A DNA stretch of 7,082 nucleotides from an uncultured Anaerolineaceae bacterium (GCA_937894825.1 CALCQT010000375.1:1-7082); one strand, 5' to 3'. Numbered from the stretch's first letter, positions 1 to 6,401 are shown. The notes: generated by a model from the sequence alone, not told the origin. Numbers and translations are program-made.

Positions 1-703
1 ATCCATTACGCCGTGCATAGGTTTCGTCCGGTCGTAACGCACCTTCCGGGACGCCCTGCCAGCTTGCGTCCCGCAGGATCAGCATGACGTTCAGATCGGC
101 AAAACTGCGGGAAGCGCACTCAGCGGCGGATCCGCGAAAAACGCGCTGGTTCAGCATGCCGAGGTTTTCGAAAACGAAAATACACCCCTGATCAAGGCCA
201 CAATCCAGCATTAGTCGGGCGATTTTGTCAGGCGGATTTTGCGGGCTGGTCAGGATGCCGAGCTTGCGCTGCCGGCGCAGGTGGTGAACCAGATCGCTTT
301 GAATCCCGTGATGGGCTGAGAGCAGCGCGGCGTCGTCCCAGGGGACGCCTGCGGCGGCAAAGGCCTCCTGCAGGAAGCCCGGTTGGGGGATCAGGCGGAT
401 CTGTTCCTGCGGAAATTTGCGCAAAAGGGTGCTCCCCAGCCCGAAAAAGCCGGGGTCACCTGAGGCCAGCAGGACGATGCCTTTGCCGGCTTCCCGCTGC
501 GGAAGATCTTTGATTTTTTCAGTCAATTTCTCGTTAAGGGAAACCTTGGGGATCGCGAGGTCAGCGAATTGCGCCAGCAGGCGATCGCTGCCCCAAAGCT
601 CGTCCGTGCTGCGTATCAGCTGCAGGATATCCGGTGCGAGGCCGGCTCGTCCGGCGATGCCGATGCCAATCACAGTTAAAGGTTTTTTTTCGACAGTTTC
701 CAT
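1..703 (-). CDS. cbiE: Cobalt-precorrin-7 (C5)-methyltransferase CbiE, partial; probably the N-terminal half of a CbiET (CobL-like) fusion
   Basis: CbiE is an S-adenosylmethionine-dependent methyltransferase that methylates C5 of the corrin ring in cytoplasmic cobalamin synthesis. I translated 234 codons; the gene runs off the left edge. Family features seen are the N-terminal strand and glycine loop VIGIGIAG (residues 11-18), the motif VLLASGDPGFFGLG (77-90), and SAHHG (129-133), where relatives carry a similar His-containing motif. The ATG at 703 is the only sensible start, because an in-frame TGA lies three codons upstream. I see no clear Shine-Dalgarno sequence. Stand-alone CbiE proteins are about 200 residues long. 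This one is still open at 234, ending in PDETYARRNG, which resembles the linker into CbiT in fused CbiET/CobL proteins, so a fusion is inferred. It lies 256 bases downstream of cbiD, past a repeat element, in the same direction. Confidence 0.88.
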   Translation of the reverse strand, partial: METVEKKPLTVIGIGIAGRAGLAPDILQLIRSTDELWGSDRLLAQFADLAIPKVSLNEKLTEKIKDLPQREAGKGIVLLASGDPGFFGLGSTLLRKFPQEQIRLIPQPGFLQEAFAAAGVPWDDAALLSAHHGIQSDLVHHLRRQRKLGILTSPQNPPDKIARLMLDCGLDQGCIFVFENLGMLNQRVFRGSAAECASRSFADLNVMLILRDASWQGVPEGALRPDETYARRNG

Positions 704-775
704 GGCGGTTCAATTCATTCGCTATTCGAAATATGATATGGATGTCAAAAGTACCATGTGTTTATTAACGATCAC

Positions 776-810
776 GCATGTAGGGGCGATCATTGATCGC
801 CCCTACGTGC
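776..810. repeat. Perfect 12-bp inverted repeat (hairpin) inside the MITE-like element
   Basis: GTAGGGGCGATC (780-791) and GATCGCCCCTAC (795-806) are exact reverse complements around a 3-base spacer ATT. The stem extends outward through one T/G wobble (779 with 807) and then GCA/TGC, giving 16 positions from 776 to 810. The downstream bases GTGCC (807-811) can instead pair with GGCAC (815-819), so alternative folds exist. No T-run follows on either strand, so this does not look like an intrinsic terminator. Confidence 0.8.
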
Positions 811-845
811 CAAAGGCACAATCGTGCACAGCAATGAGCAGAATG

Positions 846-924
846 GCGAGTTTCAATTTCGCACAAGATGCGGATGCGCCTCGCGCTTCGCGATGGCGCA
901 CGGGCGATCGGTGATCGCCCCTAC
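846..924. repeat. Cluster of three hairpins in the right half of the MITE-like element
   Basis: Three inverted repeats follow one another. GCGA (846-849) pairs with TCGC (859-862). TGCGCC plus TCGCG (875-885) pairs with CGCGA plus GGCGCA (889-900), giving 11 base pairs around the loop CTT with one bulged T at 894. GGGCGATC (902-909) pairs with GATCGCCC (913-920) around GGT. The right arm of the last hairpin, extended to 924, is identical to the right arm of the hairpin at 780-806, while its left arm differs at two of 12 positions. A tandem GATGCG doublet sits at 867-878. Confidence 0.65.
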
Positions 925-959
925 AAAGGGGACGGTTATTACTTTTGACACCCACATCA

Positions 960-2039
960 TTATTCGTTTGGCTCTATTTTACACTGCCCCAACAGCTCGC
1001 CTTTCAGTGAAAAAATATAGACCGCTACAGCATAATTTGCGCCGATTTTTTTCTGCGTTTCATAGGCAGCCAACCGGGCGATATCCGGTTCGAGCCGGAC
1101 ATTGATCTTTGACAACCAGAATTGTACCTGATGCGCTGTGTTCGCCGTGCGGATATTCTCGCAGATTTCCGGCGGTACGTTATTGGAGCTGGCCAGATCC
1201 GACAGGAAATCAAAATCCACCCGGCCATGCTCGACATGCGTGCGGAAACGGCCCTGTGCCACTTTGGTCATCTTGCCAATCATGCCGGAGAGGATGACAG
1301 TTGAGAATGGGAAGCGGCTGACAAGCGCCAGCGGAAACTCCAGCTCGTCGCCGGCATTGATCACGTAAACCCGGTCGTCGGCACGCAGTTCCCGTTCGAG
1401 AAACTCGGCAGACCGTTTCCCGGTGGCGATGGCGACGCCGGTATAGCCATTCTTTGCGGCGACTTTCATTTCGGTATAAACACTGGCCCGGAATGCTGGA
1501 GCGGAGTACGGATGTACCATACCGTCCGTTCCCAAAATGGAAATGCCGCCCTGGATGCCCAATTTGGGATTCAGCGTCTGCAGCGCAATTTGTTCGCCTT
1601 CCGGCACGATAATGGTGATATCGAAACCGGGCGGAATCGCTTCCTGCTTCAAAAAGCGGTTCAGAATGGTGTGGATCAGTTTCTGCGAGCCGGGATTGAT
1701 GGCCGGCTTTCCGACCCCGACCGGCAGACCGGGCAGCGTTACAATTCCCACGCCGCGGCCGCCGAGAATCCTGTTCTCCGTCAGCCCATTGCGCCGGACC
1801 AACGTTTGAATCTCAATGCCGTTGGTCACGTCCGGGTCATCTCCGGCGTCTTTGATGACGCCGCACAGCACACCCTCATCCGTCCGGTGCAATGTACGCA
1901 GAACGAAAACGGCTTGAATGCCGCTGGGGAGGTGAATCGTCACCTCCTCAACAGTATTCAGGCAATCTTTTTCCAGTGCGCTGATGCCGGTTACGGCAGC
2001 CGCAGCCGCACAGGCACTGGTGGAAAAACCAGGTCTCAC
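960..2039 (-). CDS. cbiD: Cobalt-precorrin-5B (C1)-methyltransferase CbiD
   Basis: CbiD transfers a methyl group from S-adenosylmethionine to C1 of cobalt-precorrin-5B in the oxygen-independent cobalamin pathway. The 359-residue protein is near the usual family length. Family signatures visible are the N-terminal RPGFSTSACAAAAA (residues 2-15), KDAGDDPDVTNG (63-74), GGRGVGIVTLPGLPVGVGKP (93-112) and GISILGTDGMVHPYS (165-179). The start is a GTG at 2039 that overlaps the stop of the preceding gene as GTGA, the usual sign of translational coupling. The N-terminal family motif begins right after this start, so no longer reading is needed. The stop codon (960-962) lies inside the right terminal repeat of the adjacent MITE-like element, so the last two codons and the stop may be repeat-derived. 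A stand-alone function is not in doubt from the sequence. Confidence 0.96.
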   Translation of the reverse strand: MRPGFSTSACAAAAAVTGISALEKDCLNTVEEVTIHLPSGIQAVFVLRTLHRTDEGVLCGVIKDAGDDPDVTNGIEIQTLVRRNGLTENRILGGRGVGIVTLPGLPVGVGKPAINPGSQKLIHTILNRFLKQEAIPPGFDITIIVPEGEQIALQTLNPKLGIQGGISILGTDGMVHPYSAPAFRASVYTEMKVAAKNGYTGVAIATGKRSAEFLERELRADDRVYVINAGDELEFPLALVSRFPFSTVILSGMIGKMTKVAQGRFRTHVEHGRVDFDFLSDLASSNNVPPEICENIRTANTAHQVQFWLSKINVRLEPDIARLAAYETQKKIGANYAVAVYIFSLKGELLGQCKIEPNE

Positions 2040-3535
2040 GGTACCGCTACAGTTTCCTGTTTTACTTTCGCCGCTTCCAGAAATTCAACGATTTCCTGGT
2101 TGGTCAGCGGTTGCTGCGGCTCGAATTTGCCGTCTTCCAGTGGGAAGAGGTTGTGAGCGACCAGTGTCTGGACGATTCTCGGGTTCTCACAGTCGGCCAG
2201 ATCAGTGATTTCAAAGCCCGGTTCCGCAGCCTCGAAATCATACAGGATGAAGATGGCTTTGGCCAGCATTTCTTTTGTGACCGGAGCTTCCGGATGATAT
2301 ACTTCTTGGTCGTCTTCCAGATCCCAATCGACATAACCACGCATCACGACAGTCTCAATCGCGTCAAAATCCGGATCGGTCCAATCCGTGTCCGCGAAGA
2401 GGCCGTAGATATGACCGCGGTGATCCTGGGTGTAGTAACTGGATGAGGATGTAGAATAAATGGGCAGATGGGCACTGCGCAGCAGAATATTGGCCAGGTC
2501 GCGTTTTGTCGCCGGAGCGTCGGTAAGATAAGTGCTCAGATCATCCATAACTTCCGGATAAAGGTAACGGGCAATTTCGCGCGCGCCTTTATAAAAGCGG
2601 AAGGTTGGCGAAGAGATGATTTTTTCGTTGATCACGAAGACACGGCCATCTTTGATCGCCTTGATGGTGTCGAACCCCGGCCGGATACTGATCGAATGCA
2701 GGTTGCCGCCGGCGTTCATCGCGCCGCGCTGCGAAACGTAAACATCGATCTCGTCAGCCAGTTCCAGGATCCGTTCCGCCCCGAAGGGAGCGATCGAACT
2801 GCCCGCCTGAACCGGTTCGGCGCCGGCTGCGACATTGATCCCACCGGCGATTTCAATCGCGTACGCCGGCATGGAATCTGCCGTAACCGTGCGCAAATCT
2901 GTCTCGGTGGATTCAAAGAAGATGCTCTGTTTGTCTTCGATAACCTCGGTTTGGGCGTGGATATTGTCCAGGTCCTGATGATATTTCTCCAGCAACGCTT
3001 CCGCTTTTTCAGAGGCGCCGGTTACAAGGGCTAATTTCCGGATGTAATCATCAAAAACGGTATAGCTATTTGGATAAAGCGAAACGACTTTGATCCCGGC
3101 CCGCTCCAGCGTCTCGACGAGCGTCGGAACTCTTCTGGAAATAAACGGCCGGATCAGAACCAGGTCCGGATCGGCCGCAATGATATTTTCCGGGTCGGCA
3201 TCGTAATCGAACTGCGGTAAAAAAGCCGCCGCGGCAGGGTAGATGGATGTGTCATGGACGCCGATGATTTTATCTCCGACGCCTAATGAATAAAGATTTT
3301 CGGTATGCGCTGAGTAAAGCGAGATGATTCGTTCTGCAGGAGCGTCCAGCGAGATTTGCCGGCCATCATCGTCCACAAAACTGATTTCGGTATCTGCAGA
3401 GGCTGTTTGAACAGCCTCTGCAGCATATACTTCCTGCACATTCACGGCCAGACTCAGAAAAATGCCGGAAAGCAATCCAACCAAAACCAGAATACCGGCG
3501 ATGCGGCCGAACTTTATTGTAAAAGTTCGGTTCAT
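2036..3535 (-). CDS. btuF: ABC transporter substrate-binding protein (BtuF/TroA-like) with C-terminal SLH-like repeats
   Basis: This is an exported solute-binding protein, probably delivering a corrinoid or related metal-tetrapyrrole to the BtuCD pair encoded upstream. The N-terminus is a long signal sequence: basic start, hydrophobic stretch around residues 12-31, probable cleavage near VYA-A (36-39). I see no lipobox cysteine. Residues about 48-330 form a TroA-type periplasmic-binding domain, with PAERIISLYSAHTENLYSLG (66-85) and DPDLVLIRP (122-130) as typical elements. At 499 residues it is far longer than BtuF (about 260). The extra C-terminal part, about 339-490, resembles three SLH repeats with degenerate TRAE-type positions TKRD (343-346), TKEM (420-423) and TNQE (478-481). 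This suggests anchoring to a cell-wall polymer instead of a lipid. The gene starts 5 bases after cbiK and overlaps cbiD by 4. Heme or cobalt-sirohydrochlorin are alternative ligands. Confidence 0.88.
   Translation of the reverse strand: MNRTFTIKFGRIAGILVLVGLLSGIFLSLAVNVQEVYAAEAVQTASADTEISFVDDDGRQISLDAPAERIISLYSAHTENLYSLGVGDKIIGVHDTSIYPAAAAFLPQFDYDADPENIIAADPDLVLIRPFISRRVPTLVETLERAGIKVVSLYPNSYTVFDDYIRKLALVTGASEKAEALLEKYHQDLDNIHAQTEVIEDKQSIFFESTETDLRTVTADSMPAYAIEIAGGINVAAGAEPVQAGSSIAPFGAERILELADEIDVYVSQRGAMNAGGNLHSISIRPGFDTIKAIKDGRVFVINEKIISSPTFRFYKGAREIARYLYPEVMDDLSTYLTDAPATKRDLANILLRSAHLPIYSTSSSSYYTQDHRGHIYGLFADTDWTDPDFDAIETVVMRGYVDWDLEDDQEVYHPEAPVTKEMLAKAIFILYDFEAAEPGFEITDLADCENPRIVQTLVAHNLFPLEDGKFEPQQPLTNQEIVEFLEAAKVKQETVAVP
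3394..3423. repeat. 30-base near-perfect palindrome inside the btuF-like gene
   Basis: CTGCAGAGGCTGTT (3394-3407) and AACAGCCTCTGCAG (3410-3423) are exact reverse complements separated by only two bases, TG. In the mRNA this gives a long G/C-rich hairpin with a very small loop. It encodes residues about 38-48, the alanine-rich stretch (A-A-E-A-V-Q-T-A-S-A-D) exactly where the signal peptide should be cleaved. No U-run follows on the coding strand, so it is not an intrinsic terminator. Its role is unknown. Confidence 0.85.
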
Positions 3536-3550
3536 GAGGTTTATTCCTCC
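3536..3550 (-). promoter_or_regulatory. Ribosome binding site of the btuF-like gene, inside the cbiK stop region and able to form a small hairpin
   Basis: On the minus strand GGAGGA (3550-3545) lies about 10 bases before the ATG at 3535 and is built from the last Glu codons of cbiK. GAGG (3549-3546) is followed, after AATAAA, by CCTC (3539-3536), directly before the start codon. The two can pair into a 4-bp G/C stem, with most of the cbiK TAA stop in the loop. This fits coupled translation, in which a ribosome ending cbiK opens the site for btuF. Confidence 0.6.
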
Positions 3551-4440
3551 TCGGTTCCTTCTTCGTCAGTGCCATAAATGGCTGTATTCAGGTGATCGAT
3601 GAACAGATTATGAACGCCTTCAAATTCGCCGAGGCCTCTCAGGATGGGCTCAACTTCATACCCTTCAGCTTTGAAAATGGTCTTCCAGGAATCTTCTTCA
3701 TCCCCGGCCATATCATTGCTGGCATGATCGCCGGCGACAATCATCAGCGGTGCAAGGATAACTTTCTTCGGATCCAGTTCGGCCACCTGTTTCAATACAG
3801 TGTCGATATCCGGATAACTTTCAACGGTGCCGACGATCACGTCATTGATGCCGCTGTCTTTCAACATATAGCCCAGTGCAGGATAGGTGGCGTTGGCAAA
3901 ATGGTGCGTGCCATGGCCCATCAGAACCAGCACTTCACCCTCTGCACGCGGATATTCCGCATTGATCACATCGATCAGCGCAAAATAATCTTCGGTTGAA
4001 GAAAGCAGCGGAGCCCCGATGACGAGCGATTCGAAAGAATCGGCAAAGGGTTGAACTTCAGCTACCAAGTCGTCATATTCTTTGCCATTCATAACATGGG
4101 TCGGCTGGATGGCGAGTGTGGTGACGCCATCCGCGATCAATTCTGCCATTGCTTCGGTGACATTGTTGATTTTCAGATTGTCGCGGGAGAGCAATTTATC
4201 AATGATCGTCTGACTGGTAAAAGCCCGGCGAACTTCATAATCGGGGAATGCCGCTGCGATGGCTTCTTCGGTGGCCCCGATGGTCACGTCACGAGTATCG
4301 TTATAGCTGGTACCGAAACTGACGACCAGTATGACCGGTTTATTGGCAGCTTCGTCCTGAGCGGATACGGCGATGCTGCTGAACAAAAGTACGCCCAACA
4401 GAAGGATCAAACTGAACAGAAAAAACGATTTGTGTTGCAT
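3541..4440 (-). CDS. cbiK: Exported anaerobic cobaltochelatase, CbiK/CbiKP family
   Basis: CbiK-type chelatases insert Co2+ into sirohydrochlorin, an early step of anaerobic cobalamin synthesis. The protein is 299 residues against about 264 for the cytoplasmic Salmonella enzyme. The extra length is mainly an N-terminal signal peptide: MQHK, a hydrophobic core about 6-24, and an AxA-like site V-S-A (25-27). The mature domain starts with PVILVVSFGTSYNDTR (35-50). Likely metal-site residues are H176 in LMGHGTHH (173-180) and H239 in VAGDHASNDMA (235-245), matching the two conserved histidines of the family; THVMNGKEYDDL (114-125) is also conserved. The tail DEEGTEEE is acidic. Desulfovibrio has a periplasmic homologue, CbiKP, that also binds heme, so export has a precedent. 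The ATG at 4440 follows AAAGGG at a 7-base spacing. It sits between btuD and the binding-protein gene, pointing to a job linked to uptake. Metal preference (Co or Fe) cannot be read from sequence. Confidence 0.92.
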   Translation of the reverse strand: MQHKSFFLFSLILLLGVLLFSSIAVSAQDEAANKPVILVVSFGTSYNDTRDVTIGATEEAIAAAFPDYEVRRAFTSQTIIDKLLSRDNLKINNVTEAMAELIADGVTTLAIQPTHVMNGKEYDDLVAEVQPFADSFESLVIGAPLLSSTEDYFALIDVINAEYPRAEGEVLVLMGHGTHHFANATYPALGYMLKDSGINDVIVGTVESYPDIDTVLKQVAELDPKKVILAPLMIVAGDHASNDMAGDEEDSWKTIFKAEGYEVEPILRGLGEFEGVHNLFIDHLNTAIYGTDEEGTEEE

Positions 4441-4465
4441 TTTATTTCCCTTTCTTACTAAAAAC

Positions 4466-5236
4466 TTAAATAGTATCGCGAATGAAGAAACCTTTTCCAG
4501 GCAGGATTTCAGCCTTCACGTTGAACACAGTTTCAAAAAACGATTCGGTGAAAACTTCATTGGGCGGCCCAAATGCGGCCATCGTCCCTTTTTTCAGTGC
4601 CAGCACATCATCGCTGAAATTGACTGTGTCAATATCATGACTGATAGAAATTACGGTCAGACCGTTTTTTGCCATCAATGCGCGCAGTTGCTTGTGGATG
4701 CGAATTTTTTCACTGATATCCAGGCTCGAAATGGCTTCGTCCATGAAGAGGATCTCGGGTTGTTGAACGATCGCGCGGGCGATGATTACGCGCTGAAATT
4801 CACCGCCGCTGATCTGCGTGATGTTCCGATTTGCGAATTGCTGTACCCCGGACAGCTCCATTGCGTTCCAGACCAGTTCCATTTGTTGACGGGTTAGTTT
4901 GCTGAACCGTGAGCGATGCGGGTGGAGCCCAAGCATGACCGTCTCCAGGCAGGTGAAGGAAAGTTGATTGCTTTCCTTTTGGGTGATCACTGCGAATTTT
5001 CTGGCCCGTTCCTGAATGTTCATGCGGGAGACGTTAATCCCGTTATGAAGAATTTCCCCGTTTTGGGGTTTTCTCATCCCACTGAGTAACCAGAGCAGTG
5101 TGCTCTTGCCGCTGCCGTTTGGTCCGACCAGCGATACGAAACGGTTTTTGGGAATGGCACAGTTGATATCGAACAAGACCGGAACTGATCCGTATGAAAA
5201 ATGAACATTCTTTATCTCAAGCGCAGTTTCACTCAT
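4466..5236 (-). CDS. btuD: ABC transporter ATPase, corrinoid/iron-chelate type (BtuD/FecE-like)
   Basis: This is the cytoplasmic ATPase that powers import through the BtuC-like permease encoded just upstream. The 256-residue protein has all the nucleotide-binding motifs: Walker A GPNGSGKST (38-46), Q-loop glutamine Q86, signature ISGGE (142-146), Walker B ILFMDE (162-167) with catalytic E167, D-loop SSLD (170-173) and H-loop H200. After the Walker B glutamate it reads AIS where most relatives have PTS or PTN. The ATG at 5236 overlaps the permease stop as ATGA; there is no good Shine-Dalgarno, so translation is probably coupled. Family membership is certain. The corrinoid substrate is inferred from the riboswitch and neighbours; heme or siderophore importers share the same architecture. 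Confidence 0.93.
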   Translation of the reverse strand: MSETALEIKNVHFSYGSVPVLFDINCAIPKNRFVSLVGPNGSGKSTLLWLLSGMRKPQNGEILHNGINVSRMNIQERARKFAVITQKESNQLSFTCLETVMLGLHPHRSRFSKLTRQQMELVWNAMELSGVQQFANRNITQISGGEFQRVIIARAIVQQPEILFMDEAISSLDISEKIRIHKQLRALMAKNGLTVISISHDIDTVNFSDDVLALKKGTMAAFGPPNEVFTESFFETVFNVKAEILPGKGFFIRDTI

Positions 5237-6306
5237 AGAATCGCCGTGTCTTTATCGGGTTTATGCAGGAATATATAAATGAAGAAGGGACCGCCGATCA
5301 GCGTCGTCAGCACGCCAACCGGGATTTCACTGCTGGAGATCAGCCGAACGGTGTTGTCCGCCAGGCACAGGATCAAAGCGCCGGTCACTGCTGAAAGCGG
5401 GATCAGCACACGATTGTTGGCTGTTGTCCAGAAGCGCAGAATGTGCGGAACGATGAGTCCGATAAAGCCGATGATCCCGCTGACAGAAACGCAGGCTGCC
5501 GTGATTGCGGAGCCGATAATCAGGTAGACCAGCCGAGTGCGCTGTGTGTTGACGCCCAACGTCTGGGCCGACTCATCCCCGAGCACCATGATGTTCAAGT
5601 CATCCGCAAAAACCCAGGCGATTAATCCACCGATTATAACGATCGGGGCGACCAGCCGGACGTCGTTCCATTGACGGGAGGAAAGTGAGCCCATCAACCA
5701 GAAAACAATGGCGGAAACATTCTCCCCTGCGATCATTTTGATGAAACTGATTCCTGAAGAAAGGATGGAACTGATAATGATGCCAGCCAGAATCAGATTG
5801 GAGGTAAGAATCCCACCTCCCTTTTGCGCAATTGCGATCACAGCGATCAACGTCAAAAAAGCAAACAGGAACGCAAACGTAGTGGAGGAGAGAAAGAGCC
5901 CGAGGGTGATGTTCAAAAGGATGGCCAGTGAAGCGCCGAAAGCGGCGCCGGTGGATACGCCGATGGTATACGGGTCGGCCAGCGGATTCCGCAGCAACGA
6001 TTGAAAAATGCAGCCGGCGATGGCCAACCCGGCGCCGACAAGCGCTCCACTCAGGATGCGCGGCAGGCGGATTTCCCAGACGACCGCGATTTGATTGGCT
6101 TTGATCGATTCCAGGAGTTCGACGTTGCCGCTGATTTTGCCTGACAGGACGCGGACGATCGTTCCGGGGTGAATGTCCATCGCACCCATCCCCAGTGAAA
6201 AAATCAGCAAAAAGATGGTGAGGATCACCAGAAATAGCCCGTAATAGATAAAACGGCTGCTTTTCTGAAAAAAACGCGTAAATTCTTGGGGGGTTTCCTC
6301 GCTCAT
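5233..6306 (-). CDS. btuC: ABC transporter permease, BtuC/FecCD family
   Basis: This is the membrane component of a vitamin B12 or iron-chelate importer. I place the start at the ATG at 6306 (MSEETPQEF), giving 357 residues, close to the family norm. A longer reading from 6513 would translate the riboswitch and its linker and is rejected. After a hydrophobic segment near 20-40 come hallmark motifs EIRLPRILSGALVGAGLA (78-95), FQSLLRNPLADPYTIGVSTG (101-120), GDESAQTLGV (243-252), GFIGLIVPHILR (280-291) and EIPVGVLTTLIGGPFFIYIF (327-346). The whole protein is strongly hydrophobic and fits about ten membrane helices. Its ribosome binding site AAAGGG (6321-6316) lies 9 bases before the ATG and inside a hairpin downstream of a cobalamin riboswitch, so its translation is the likely control point. 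It is the first gene of the operon and overlaps btuD by 4 bases. Confidence 0.95.
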   Translation of the reverse strand: MSEETPQEFTRFFQKSSRFIYYGLFLVILTIFLLIFSLGMGAMDIHPGTIVRVLSGKISGNVELLESIKANQIAVVWEIRLPRILSGALVGAGLAIAGCIFQSLLRNPLADPYTIGVSTGAAFGASLAILLNITLGLFLSSTTFAFLFAFLTLIAVIAIAQKGGGILTSNLILAGIIISSILSSGISFIKMIAGENVSAIVFWLMGSLSSRQWNDVRLVAPIVIIGGLIAWVFADDLNIMVLGDESAQTLGVNTQRTRLVYLIIGSAITAACVSVSGIIGFIGLIVPHILRFWTTANNRVLIPLSAVTGALILCLADNTVRLISSSEIPVGVLTTLIGGPFFIYIFLHKPDKDTAIL

Positions 6307-6311
6307 AAAAT

Positions 6312-6341
6312 CAGGCCCTTTATCGGATTGAAAAGGGCCTG
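6312..6341 (-). promoter_or_regulatory. Hairpin sequestering the btuC ribosome binding site (riboswitch expression platform)
   Basis: On the mRNA strand CAGGCCCTTT (6341-6332) and AAAGGGCCTG (6321-6312) form a perfect 10-bp stem with a 10-base loop (6331-6322), followed by ATTTT and the btuC ATG. The 3' arm contains the AAAGGG ribosome binding site. The four-U tail makes it a poor intrinsic terminator, so control of translation initiation is more likely, though attenuation cannot be excluded. The loop contains TCAATCC, which can pair with a loop of the aptamer. Confidence 0.8.
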
Positions 6342-6380
6342 GGTACGTTTGCGAGCTATGTGAGCTTAACAAATGAAAGG

Positions 6381-6392
6381 GGTACCGGTACC
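6381..6392. repeat. 12-bp perfect palindrome in the riboswitch linker
   Basis: GGTACCGGTACC is fully self-complementary and is also a tandem repeat of GGTACC. It lies between the aptamer and the ribosome-binding-site hairpin. In the RNA, GGUAC here could pair with GUACC just 5' of that hairpin (6346-6342), or fold on itself as a 4-bp stem with a tetraloop. No function can be assigned. Confidence 0.45.
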
Positions 6393-6401
6393 TATGGCGC
6401 T

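Larger units (their letters stand above)
727..966. repeat. MITE-like palindromic repeat element filling the cbiD-cbiE gap
   Basis: The two ends are inverted copies of each other. Positions 727-753 match the reverse complement of 940-966 at 23 of 27 bases by my count, with mismatches at 731, 732, 738 and 742. The core TGGRTGTCAAAAGTA differs at one base between the ends. A second inverted pair lies inside: GTAGGGGCGATC at 780-791 and its exact reverse complement at 913-924. The interior is a run of hairpins and has no plausible ORF. Size (about 240 bases), terminal inverted repeats and lack of coding potential fit a miniature inverted-repeat element or a REP/RAYT-mobilised palindrome. I could not find a clear target-site duplication, so the exact ends are uncertain. 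The right end overlaps the last codons and stop of cbiD. GTAGGGGCGA-type palindromes recur between genes in several bacterial groups; that is recall, not a search result. Confidence 0.7.

Noticed and set aside
417..914. Plus-strand 165-residue open frame.
   Set aside because: It is antisense to cbiE for most of its length and then runs through the palindromic repeat; it has no recognisable domain or ribosome binding site.
780..924. CRISPR array or tRNA gene in the cbiD-cbiE gap.
   Set aside because: The repeats are inverted, not regularly spaced direct repeats with unique spacers, and no cloverleaf or T-loop sequence is present.
1512..2156. Plus-strand 214-residue open frame.
   Set aside because: It is a shadow of cbiD and the end of the btuF-like gene, both of which have strong family motifs on the other strand.
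2468..3034. Plus-strand 188-residue open frame.
   Set aside because: It is antisense to the substrate-binding domain of the btuF-like gene and shows no domain of its own.
6312..6341. Intrinsic terminator upstream of btuC.
   Set aside because: The stem is strong, but only four U residues follow before the start codon, and the stem contains the ribosome binding site, so sequestration fits better. Attenuation is not fully excluded.
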